The notes under the pieces were generated by a model. The model searched no databases. It was given only the letters and a program-made list of their open reading frames with translations, and was not told the origin of the DNA. Positions 24,313 through 31,519 of a stretch of 64,000 bases of DNA are shown here, piece after piece (position 1 is the first letter of the stretch; each line of letters begins with the position of its first letter). The position numbers were made by a program, and so were the translations under genes. Source of the DNA: JAEUIE01 sp046350055 (GTDB lineage Bacteria; Planctomycetota; Planctomycetia; Gemmatales; HRBIN36); NCBI GenBank assembly GCA_046350055.1, contig JAXMBC010000001.1, forward strand, positions 2,914,001 through 2,978,000, in the 5' to 3' direction.

Positions 24313-25680
24313 CTATCGGTGTGGCATCCGCCCCACGCTCTTGGTGATGACATCGGCGACGCCGGCGAGGACGGTGGCAGAGAAGCCATCCGACTTGGCA
24401 GGGCGGTCAATGGTGATGGTCTGGAAGAAGACGCCACCTACGGACTTGAGGGGGCCAATATCGATGACCTTGTAGAAGTGGCCACCGATCACACCGGGGC
24501 GAAGCGTGTGCGGGCCACCCATGGGTTGCGGGAAGGTGTAGACGGCCGTGGGATCAAACTGATCGAGGAACGGGGCCTTCTCCGTAGGGAAGTTCTCGTT
24601 GTACTCGGGCAGGATGCAGGTGCTGTCCATGATCCAGTCGTTGACCCGCAGGGGTAAGGGCTGTGCCGAAGGCAGTGCCACGGTGGCCTGATTCAGACCC
24701 TTGACAAAGATGCGGCCCAAGCCTGCGGTATCGGTGCCGGCATCGATGGCGGCGGCGACGTTGCCCACAAAGGTGGATTCGCCGGGAGGCAGCGTCGCCA
24801 GGCCGGAGACATTGGCGGGGCGGCTGTTGAAGACGATCGCGGTCACATCGCAGACTTCCTTCGTGTTGTAATCGGGCCAGTGGCACATGTAGGCCCAGGT
24901 AAAGCGGCGCTGACGACCATAGGTCGTGGTAGAGACGTTCAGGATGGGCTGGCCATTCGGGCCGAAGTCGATCTCATCGCCCATGCTGTATTCGTTCTGC
25001 AGCCTGACCCGGGAAGGATCAGGATCGTTGAAGAACTGCGAGGACGAGACACGGGGGATGCCGATGGAGAAATTGCGTCGTAATGCAGCATTGCCTACCA
25101 CCTGGGCCGTGAGGCTATTGGTGCGAAACGGAGTAATGGTGGCGGGCTGATCTGCCCCGACATGAAGGGGCAAGCCGGTGGCTGCATGGATGAAGGTCAC
25201 ATCGTTAGCAATCTGGGGATCGACAAAGACGGGGGGCAGCATGACCTTGGCATTGGCCAGGGGGGCGGGTGGAATCTGGTTCACATTCCAGTCGAAGGTC
25301 CAGCCATTGGGGGTCGCGAACATGTCGATGAGGAACGAGCGACGGCCGAGCAGGGATGTCAGATCGAGGGGCCCGAAGCGTTTCCAGCACATGGTGCTAT
25401 TGGACATGTCCGGGTTGTACATCTGATCGTTGCGCATGCTCTGCTGGATGGTGCCGACGAAGCCGGTGGCCATGTTGACATTAATGCGTGGGGTTTCGGT
25501 CTGCACCTGGGAATTGTGTGCGGCGCGAGCGACCTGTTCGTTGTCGAGGGCCCATTTGGCGTTCTGGAACGCCACGGGGAAGAGGGCGAGCAGGGAAATC
25601 ATGCCGATTGCCATGACGAACATGGCCATCAGCACTTCGGTGAGGGTGAAGCCCGATCGGGCTTCGCGGTATCGAGACAT
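24313..25680 (-). CDS. gspI: GspI/PilV-like pseudopilin
   Basis: The leader REARSGFTLTEVLMAMFVMAIGMISLLALF has Gly before the cut and Glu at +5. The run VLMAMFVMAIGMISLLALFP is characteristic of the PilV/GspI type (TLLEVLVALAIFAIG-like). At 455 residues it is far longer than GspI (about 125), like its neighbours. Two Arg/Asn-rich central stretches and a Pro/Gly-rich C-terminal half show no other domain. The start has GGGAG 6 bases upstream. Position four in the G-G-H-I-J-K series supports the assignment. Confidence 0.75.
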   Translation of the reverse strand: MSRYREARSGFTLTEVLMAMFVMAIGMISLLALFPVAFQNAKWALDNEQVARAAHNSQVQTETPRINVNMATGFVGTIQQSMRNDQMYNPDMSNSTMCWKRFGPLDLTSLLGRRSFLIDMFATPNGWTFDWNVNQIPPAPLANAKVMLPPVFVDPQIANDVTFIHAATGLPLHVGADQPATITPFRTNSLTAQVVGNAALRRNFSIGIPRVSSSQFFNDPDPSRVRLQNEYSMGDEIDFGPNGQPILNVSTTTYGRQRRFTWAYMCHWPDYNTKEVCDVTAIVFNSRPANVSGLATLPPGESTFVGNVAAAIDAGTDTAGLGRIFVKGLNQATVALPSAQPLPLRVNDWIMDSTCILPEYNENFPTEKAPFLDQFDPTAVYTFPQPMGGPHTLRPGVIGGHFYKVIDIGPLKSVGGVFFQTITIDRPAKSDGFSATVLAGVADVITKSVGRMPHR

Positions 25681-25760
25681 AGTTCACTCCCACAAAGACT
25701 ACCTCGGCATGGTGATGATAAAAGCAGACGTTGGCCCATGCCGTGGGCAGCAATGAATCG

Positions 25761-27143
25761 TTACTGGCCGGTATCCGCCGACGTCCGGGCCTTGCCGATG
25801 CGGGCGTAGTTCAAGGGATCGGTGGATATAGCCAGGGGCGTCATCGGGTATGAGCCGATGAACCCGGTACGAGCGTTGACGGCGACAATGGCCTGGTTAT
25901 CGGCGTTGCCTTGAGCCGCTGTGGCCTGGCGATTAGCCCAGAGATTGGGATCGCCTCGTTGATGAATCCACAGGGCGACGAGACCGGAGGCGCCTACCGA
26001 AAAGGAACCGACAACCGCCCCGTTGCGGAATACCTGTGCAGTGGGCATCATTTCACCTGAAGCGGAGAACATGATGTCCACATACAGTGGTGCTGCGATA
26101 TTTGGTGTAGCGGTAGTGATTCCGGTGATTCCGGTGACTCCTAAACCTATGGAGACCCCACTCATGAAGAAGCTGTTGTTGGTATCAAGGTCGGCATTCG
26201 GATTGCCAAGGAATGCTGTACGAGAGAGGGTCAAGTCGATGACAACATCCTGTGGGAGCTTTACTGTTGACAGTGCTGGGATAGCTCGTGGCTGACGAAT
26301 GATGCGAAAGTTTGGTGTGCTGTTGAGTGAGGGACTGACATCTCTGCTCAGCGGACGGTCGAGCACCAAAATGGGGACTCGTATCGCATTGCCATTACCA
26401 GAGATATTCACGTTGGTGTTGTTTGCACCACCTACCTGATCAATGGATACAGCCACTACCTGATAAAGTTCACCCACACCTGTTATCTCGACTACATCGC
26501 CAGGCTGTACGGGAACTGGTGTGCGAGCATACCAGTTGTACGCCATGCGTTGCGTCAAACGTGCTGTGCCAGAATTGCCAACCCATTGATTGTTATCACC
26601 ACCAGAAACAATCGGAGAAATGGGACCAAAGAGAAGCTGACTTCGCGGAACAGCTGCGCTTGTAATTGTCTGAACGCCGGCAAACGTTTGTGCCTGAAAG
26701 TTGGGGATATTGGCAGCTACGGTTACAGCATCTATTCCCGCTGGCAGTTCCCCGGGAATTGGGGTGGCGCGAGTCCAAAAGGGTTGTTCAACAACTTGTG
26801 GACCTGTAGTAGACAGGCCCCAAACCCACCCATTCACATAGTCGCCTGGATCTTCGATGTACTCAATAGCGTCATACCATGCAAAGGCAGGCCCTGACGC
26901 CAATGATCGTAGGCTGTTATTGGCAACAAGAAGTCTGATACCGTTTGGGCGTTTCTCCGCAACAGCTCGGGCTTTGGCGAGATGAAGTGCGTTCTCCAGC
27001 ATGCTAGCAGCTTTGGGAACTTGATTGCGTTCTGTCAGGTTGAGTGCTACGGGTACGAAGATAGCTGCAACCGCGGCAATAATGCCAAGAACGATCAGTA
27101 TCTCGACAAGCGTAAAGCCGGAGCGATTGACTCTAGTGTTCAT
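25761..27143 (-). CDS. gspH: GspH/FimT-like pseudopilin
   Basis: The leader NRSGFTLVEILIVLGIIAAVAAI has Gly at -1 and Glu at +5. It is followed by KAASMLENALHLAKARAVAEKRPNGIRLL, the typical FimT/GspH region in which an Ala/Arg helix (ARseAi-like) precedes the first strand with G-I-R-L. At 460 residues it is about twice the family length. Base composition is visibly more AT-rich than in the flanking genes over about 26.0-27.1 kb. The start has GGAG 7 bases upstream and lies 18 bases past the stop of the preceding gene. Confidence 0.78.
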   Translation of the reverse strand: MNTRVNRSGFTLVEILIVLGIIAAVAAIFVPVALNLTERNQVPKAASMLENALHLAKARAVAEKRPNGIRLLVANNSLRSLASGPAFAWYDAIEYIEDPGDYVNGWVWGLSTTGPQVVEQPFWTRATPIPGELPAGIDAVTVAANIPNFQAQTFAGVQTITSAAVPRSQLLFGPISPIVSGGDNNQWVGNSGTARLTQRMAYNWYARTPVPVQPGDVVEITGVGELYQVVAVSIDQVGGANNTNVNISGNGNAIRVPILVLDRPLSRDVSPSLNSTPNFRIIRQPRAIPALSTVKLPQDVVIDLTLSRTAFLGNPNADLDTNNSFFMSGVSIGLGVTGITGITTATPNIAAPLYVDIMFSASGEMMPTAQVFRNGAVVGSFSVGASGLVALWIHQRGDPNLWANRQATAAQGNADNQAIVAVNARTGFIGSYPMTPLAISTDPLNYARIGKARTSADTGQ

Positions 27144-27161
27144 GGGTATTCTCCGGTTTGC

Positions 27162-28460
27162 TTATTGCTGTCCACTGACGTTGATCTTCAGACGATAACT
27201 ATCAAGGTTGTCATCCCAGTTGCTGAAAATCTTGTCGCCTCCAGCAGAGATGATCACCATTGGACAATAAGCCTGATTGGGTACACCTAGCGGTGTAAGT
27301 TCTTCAGGCATGTAGCCAAACGTGCGTCGAAACATGGTGACATGTTGAGGTGGATTGCCAGCATTGGGCGAAGCTAACCAAGGGCTCAATGCGGGAGCAA
27401 GCCAGCAATTTAACGTAGGAAGACCAGGAGGCAGATTGGATACGTTGTTTGTTCGCCACTGCTGGTTACTCTTGAGCAAGCCAGTGGGGTCAAATGGATC
27501 AGTAGTGCTCAAGGATGGGTAAGTCGCTTGCGAACGAGCCTGGAGTTGACGGAAATAGAAACTCGTAGTTCCACCTGGCAACGGTGGAAGAGCAGTCGAT
27601 GGATTGAGAACATATTCAAGGGGAGCGAAGTCAAGCGGGTCTGCTGTATTGCTAACCATGCCCATAGACCATGCGGAACGATCAGCACCACCGTTACCAA
27701 CACGGTGACGGGAGTAAATGAAATTGCCATGTCGAAGGCAAAGCAGCGGCGTACCCCAAGCATCGGTCAAGCGTGGATTACTGTCCCCAGAGCTAGGATC
27801 AACTATGACTTCTTCATTGGTAAACTCATCAGGGGAACCATTCGCAAGCCCGAAAGAAGCAAGCATGCATGCTGCGCTTTGTTCGGGTATTACTTTGGCC
27901 ATATTCGCTGTAGTGGGAGTTCCACCCGGCCAGGGAGAATACGTTTCTGTTCCTGAATATGGTGTGGAGAAGTTGACTCGAGCATTGAATGGCAATGCGA
28001 ATGGATCAGGGATAGACGGATTGTTCTTGCGGAGCCGAGCTAAGATGGATTTTGCAGCAGGGTAACCGGGGAAGCCGGCAGTTGGATTGTTATCGTAGAG
28101 TTGGCGGCTTTCCTGAACGTTGTGATACGCTTCCGCATAGGAGTTAGGGAAGTTCCATTTGTACAGGTACAGCACCTTTAAAACTCTAGCTCGCTCAAAT
28201 GATCCAGCAGCCTGATCAAGAATAAACTGCTCGGTAATGGAAGGCCAATCATCAGCTTCCTTGTATAGCCTGTCGATAACTCGCTGGAAACGATTGATGA
28301 CCTTGGTCATCGTCTGTTCAGTATTCTTCTGCTTGATCCAGTTGAAGCTCTTGCTCATCGCGCCGATGCCGAGGGTGGCGAGGACGACGATGATGGCCAT
28401 CACGACGATGAGTTCGATCAGCGTGAAGGCGTTTCGAGGTTGTTTGGCTGTCAGACGCAT
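27162..28460 (-). CDS. gspG: GspG-type major pseudopilin, copy 2
   Basis: The leader KQPRNAFTLIELIVVMAIIVVLATLGIGAM has Ala before the cut and Glu at +5. The next helix, KVINRFQRVIDRLYKEADDWP, corresponds to the GspG helix ending in Y-x-x-xG-xYP. DAWGTPLLCLRHG and VIISAGGDKIFSNWDDNLDSY match the GspG DPWGxPYxY and S-x-G-x-D-xx-x-x-DD calcium-site motifs. At 432 residues it is about three times normal. The ATG at 28460 has GGAG 7 bases upstream, and an in-frame GTG at 28478 overlaps that site, so the ATG is chosen. Part of the gene (27.2-28.3 kb) is AT-richer than its neighbours. Confidence 0.82.
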   Translation of the reverse strand: MRLTAKQPRNAFTLIELIVVMAIIVVLATLGIGAMSKSFNWIKQKNTEQTMTKVINRFQRVIDRLYKEADDWPSITEQFILDQAAGSFERARVLKVLYLYKWNFPNSYAEAYHNVQESRQLYDNNPTAGFPGYPAAKSILARLRKNNPSIPDPFALPFNARVNFSTPYSGTETYSPWPGGTPTTANMAKVIPEQSAACMLASFGLANGSPDEFTNEEVIVDPSSGDSNPRLTDAWGTPLLCLRHGNFIYSRHRVGNGGADRSAWSMGMVSNTADPLDFAPLEYVLNPSTALPPLPGGTTSFYFRQLQARSQATYPSLSTTDPFDPTGLLKSNQQWRTNNVSNLPPGLPTLNCWLAPALSPWLASPNAGNPPQHVTMFRRTFGYMPEELTPLGVPNQAYCPMVIISAGGDKIFSNWDDNLDSYRLKINVSGQQ

Positions 28461-28505
28461 GTCATCACTCCGCTGCACGGGATCACACTGGCTTCGCGAG
28501 GACCC

Positions 28506-28530
28506 GCCCCCGGCCTCTGGAGCCGGGGGC
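28506..28530. repeat. GCCCCCGGC hairpin element
   Basis: GCCCCCGGC-CTCTGGA-GCCGGGGGC, a perfect 9-bp stem between the two gspG-like genes. The upstream bases GGCTTCGCGAGGACCC resemble those before the hairpin at 60292, so the repeated unit is larger than the hairpin. Confidence 0.65.
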
Positions 28531-28538
28531 TCAATGGT

Positions 28539-29567
28539 TTACTTGGGCACGATGCGGCCGTTGCTGACGTTGGTGATGTTGTCGTAGGTGGCCTGCAGGT
28601 CGGCAGGGATGGTCGCGACCGGGGCCGGGAAGTTCATGAAGCCGAAGGCGCTGTTTTCGGGGTCGGCCTGGTTCCAGCGGCCACCGCAGCCGAAGAGCTT
28701 GTCCTTGCCGGCGGAGACGATCTGGAAGGAATCGCCCTTGAAGAACTGGATGGCGGCGGTACCCACGGTGCTTTGCCAGAGGGGAACGTAGCCAAAAGCT
28801 GTTCCGCCATAAGAGGACGCATTAGGTGTAGCGGTCAGTATCGGGCAATCGGAGACCAGTGACTGCTGGGCTGCGGTCAGGCCCGTGCCCTGGAAGATGG
28901 GGGCACCCACGAACCAGTAATTGTTCATGCCGGGGGAGCGGGCGTAGAAGTAGGCGTAGGGGGTGCCGTAGGCATCCTTGTAGACATGGAAACGGGTATT
29001 GATGGTGGAAGGAATCACGCGGCTGGGTTCGAACTCGAAGAATGGCCCGAGGCGAGCACCAGTGGAGGGGACGGGCAAGAGGGACTTATCGGTGTTGAAA
29101 CCGATGGCGGCGTTGTTGGCACGGGGGCCGCTGAGGAAGTAGACGAGGCTTTCTTCGCCTTCGAGCAGGTAGTTGGTGGCGTTTGCAACAGTGACACCGC
29201 CGCGACCGGTCCAGTCGATGAGATTACCGGAAGTCAGCAACCCGGGGAAAGCACTGGAGAGGTATTCCGAGGAGAACGAAGCCAGGGTGGCGATGGGCTG
29301 AGCACCCGAAGCGAGCACGCCATACTGGGCGGGGTTTTCGCAGAGGATGATCTTGGCCGGGGGATAGCGGCCGAAGGTGCTCTTGAACTGTTCGCAGCCC
29401 TGGGCGAGTCGGCCTACTTCGGTGACGACCTTGGTTTCATCGAGGTAGTTGAAGACTTTGCTCATGACCCCGACGGTGAGAGCCATCAGAATAGCGATGA
29501 TGGCGATGACCACCAGGAGTTCGACCAGCGTGAAAGCGTTGCGTTTTTGAACAGTGGGGAGTCTCAT
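28539..29567 (-). CDS. gspG: GspG-type major pseudopilin, copy 1
   Basis: The leader VQKRNAFTLVELLVVIAIIAILMALTVGVM has Ala before the cut and Glu at +5. VTEVGRLAQGCEQFKSTFGRYPP is the GspG helix ending in the G-R-Y-P turn. DAYGTPYAYFYAR and FQIVSAGKDKLFG match the GspG DPWGxPYxY and SxGxD motifs. The ATG at 29567 has GAGGAAATC directly upstream, giving 342 residues (E. coli GspG is about 145). A longer frame to 29654 starts inside a spacer and is rejected. It and the following copy lie directly downstream of gspF. Confidence 0.84.
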   Translation of the reverse strand: MRLPTVQKRNAFTLVELLVVIAIIAILMALTVGVMSKVFNYLDETKVVTEVGRLAQGCEQFKSTFGRYPPAKIILCENPAQYGVLASGAQPIATLASFSSEYLSSAFPGLLTSGNLIDWTGRGGVTVANATNYLLEGEESLVYFLSGPRANNAAIGFNTDKSLLPVPSTGARLGPFFEFEPSRVIPSTINTRFHVYKDAYGTPYAYFYARSPGMNNYWFVGAPIFQGTGLTAAQQSLVSDCPILTATPNASSYGGTAFGYVPLWQSTVGTAAIQFFKGDSFQIVSAGKDKLFGCGGRWNQADPENSAFGFMNFPAPVATIPADLQATYDNITNVSNGRIVPK

Positions 29568-29663
29568 GATTTCCTCTCGAGTACCAAAGTGCTGGGCCCA
29601 CAGGGGGTTAAGTTCGCCGCCGCGTGTATGTGCATCTCTTGTGCCAATGAGCATTCAGCTCAT

Positions 29664-29779
29664 AGAAGCCAGTAGTCAGGAGCCAGAAGCCAGAAATAAG
29701 AAGCCGGGAGGCAGGAGCCAGAATAAGGAAGTCGAAGTTACATGCTTCTGGTTCCTGTCTTCTGGCTTCTGGCTCCTGC
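29664..29779. repeat. 7-bp repeat arrays as a long inverted pair (site 5)
   Basis: Left array: AGAAGCC, AGTAGTC, AGGAGCC, AGAAGCC, AGAAATA, AGAAGCC, GGGAGGC, AGGAGCC, AGAATAA. After an 18-base spacer come CTTCTGG, TTCCTGT, CTTCTGG, CTTCTGG, CTCCTGC. The two arrays are complementary and could form a hairpin of about 35 bp between gspF and gspG. Confidence 0.85.
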
Positions 29780-29782
29780 AGA

Positions 29783-31036
29783 TTACTTGCTGCCGCCGCC
29801 GAGTTTTTCGAGGATGGCGAGCATGGGCATGAAGAGGGCGACGACGATGAAGCCGACGCAGACACCCAGGAACACGACCATCAGCGGTTCGAGGAGGCTG
29901 ATCAAGCTTTCGACGAGCACATCGACTTCTTCCTCGTAGACTTCGGCGATCTTGTAGAGCATCTTGTCGAGTTCGCCTGTTTCCTCACCCACGTCCACCA
30001 TGTTGACGACCATGTCGTCGACCAGGCGGCTTTCCTTGAGCGGGGCGGCGATGGTTTCACCCTCGCGGATCGATTCGTAGACCCGCTGGTACATGTACTC
30101 GAAGACGGCGTTGTTACACGTTTCCTTAACGATGGAGAGGGCTTCCAGAATTGGCACGCCGGAACTGACCAGGGTGCCGAGGGTTCGCGTCGTTCGGGCA
30201 ATGATCGTTTTCTCGATGATGCCTCCGACAATGGGGATGTGGAGCTTGATCCAGTCCCAGGCGTATCTGCCCTTTTTGAAGAGGCAGACAAGCTTGATGA
30301 AGAGCCACAGGCCAATGAGCACGAGCGGGAAGACGTACCAGTTGTCCTTGAAGAAGTCGGAGATGTCGAGGAGCAGCTCGGTGATGGCGGGGAGCTTCAT
30401 CTGGAAGTCGGCGAAGATCTTCTTGAACTTCGGGATGATGTAAATGAGGATGAAGCTGAGGATCGCGACCGCGACCATGATCACCACGATGGGGTAGACC
30501 ATGGCACCGATGATCTTGCGTTTGAGGGACTGGGCCTTTTCCTTGAAGTCGGCCAGACGCTGGAGGATGACTTCGAGGGCACCGCCCGCTTCACCAGCCT
30601 TGAGCATGTTGATGTAGAGGCGGTCGAAGCACTTGGGGTGCTTGGCGAAGGCTTCGGAGAGGGTGGAGCCTGATTCGACATCGTCGACGACATCGATGAG
30701 GGCGTTCTTGAGGGCGCTGGGCTTGAGCTGGCCTTCGAGGATTTTCAGCGAGCGGAGAACGGGGAGGCCGGCGTCCTGCAGGGTGCTGAACTGGCGGGTG
30801 AAGGTGCAGAGCATCTTGGTGGAGACGCCGCCGATGACGAAGGTCTTCTTCTTTTTGCCGGCGGCTTTCTTCTTTTTGGCGCCGGCCTTCTTCTGTCCGC
30901 CCGCTTCCTGGATGCGGGTGACGAAGTAGCCCATCTGCTTGATTTTCTGTTGCGCCTCTTCCTCGGTGGCGGCGTCAATGGTGTCCTTGACTTCCTCGCC
31001 CTGAGAGGACATGGCTTCGAATTTGTAGGTCGGCAT
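29783..31036 (-). CDS. gspF: Inner-membrane platform protein GspF/PilC
   Basis: Polytopic platform that couples the GspE ATPase to pseudopilus assembly. MPTYKFEAMSSQGEEVKDTIDA and ATEEEAQQKIKQMGYFVTRI are the family N-terminus. The Lys/Ala-rich linker KKAGAKKKKAAGKKKK lies at about 49-65. Two repeated GspF domains follow: FTRQFSTLQDAGLPVLRSLK with MLKAGEAGGALEVIL, then TRTLGTLVSSGVPILEALS and VDVGEETGELDKML. Three membrane segments are visible (about 170-195, 220-245 and 380-405). Length 417 is normal. The start has GGAG 7 bases upstream. Confidence 0.93.
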   Translation of the reverse strand: MPTYKFEAMSSQGEEVKDTIDAATEEEAQQKIKQMGYFVTRIQEAGGQKKAGAKKKKAAGKKKKTFVIGGVSTKMLCTFTRQFSTLQDAGLPVLRSLKILEGQLKPSALKNALIDVVDDVESGSTLSEAFAKHPKCFDRLYINMLKAGEAGGALEVILQRLADFKEKAQSLKRKIIGAMVYPIVVIMVAVAILSFILIYIIPKFKKIFADFQMKLPAITELLLDISDFFKDNWYVFPLVLIGLWLFIKLVCLFKKGRYAWDWIKLHIPIVGGIIEKTIIARTTRTLGTLVSSGVPILEALSIVKETCNNAVFEYMYQRVYESIREGETIAAPLKESRLVDDMVVNMVDVGEETGELDKMLYKIAEVYEEEVDVLVESLISLLEPLMVVFLGVCVGFIVVALFMPMLAILEKLGGGSK

Positions 31037-31055
31037 TCGCTTTCTCCGAAAGCAG

Positions 31056-31083
31056 AGGAGCCAGAAGCCAGAAGCCAGGAGCC
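31056..31083. repeat. 7-bp repeat array, left flank of the four-helix-bundle gene (site 6)
   Basis: AGGAGCC, AGAAGCC, AGAAGCC, AGGAGCC in register, starting 20 bases before the gspF start and ending 5 bases past the four-helix-bundle stop codon. Confidence 0.8.
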
Positions 31084-31087
31084 AGCA

Positions 31088-31456
31088 TCATGGTTGCACG
31101 ATGGCGGTTCGGTAGGCTGAGAGCAGCTTGCTTACCTCTGACAGTTGATCGATCAATCCGTCCTTGTTCAGGTAGCCCAGATCATTTGCGAGCATGAGGT
31201 AGTACCTCACCTCTTCCAGTGAACCATGAGCGATGTTGAGAAACCTCGCTTTATCAGCTTTCCCCTGCTTGGCGAACCCTTCTGCGATGTTTGCGGGAAT
31301 ACTCACCGCTGCCCGTCGCATCTGCATTCGTAAGCAGTAGGTCTCGTGAGCCGGGAAAGCCTGAGTCTCACGATACAGTTTCAAAACGAAGTCATGAGCC
31401 TTCTGCCAAACGATCAAATCCTGAAATGAGCGAGCAGGCGGCCGTTCGAAGCTCAT
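31088..31456 (-). CDS. Four-helix-bundle protein (23S rRNA-IVP family)
   Basis: Family first seen encoded in intervening sequences of 23S rRNA genes and related to the Avd accessory proteins of diversity-generating retroelements; the function of free-standing copies is unknown. Family motifs: FQDLIVWQKAHDFVLKLY, then LRMQMRRAAVSIPANIAEGF, FLNIAHGSLEEVRYYLMLA and SKLLSAYRTAI. Length 122 is typical. AGGAAAGGAAAGCAG precedes the ATG. It interrupts the gspE-gspF gene pair and is bordered on both sides by oppositely oriented heptamer arrays, suggesting it arrived as a cassette. Confidence 0.88.
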   Translation of the reverse strand: MSFERPPARSFQDLIVWQKAHDFVLKLYRETQAFPAHETYCLRMQMRRAAVSIPANIAEGFAKQGKADKARFLNIAHGSLEEVRYYLMLANDLGYLNKDGLIDQLSEVSKLLSAYRTAIVQP

Positions 31457-31469
31457 CTGCTTTCCTTTC

Positions 31470-31511
31470 CTTCTGACTTCTGGCTCCTGGCTTCTGTCTT
31501 CTTTGGCTCCT
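31470..31511. repeat. 7-bp repeat array, right flank of the four-helix-bundle gene (site 7)
   Basis: CTTCTGA, CTTCTGG, CTCCTGG, CTTCTGT, CTTCTTT, then GGCTCCT. The orientation is opposite to the left flank at 31056-31083, so the gene lies between inverted arrays. Confidence 0.8.
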
Positions 31512-31519
31512 ATCTCCTC

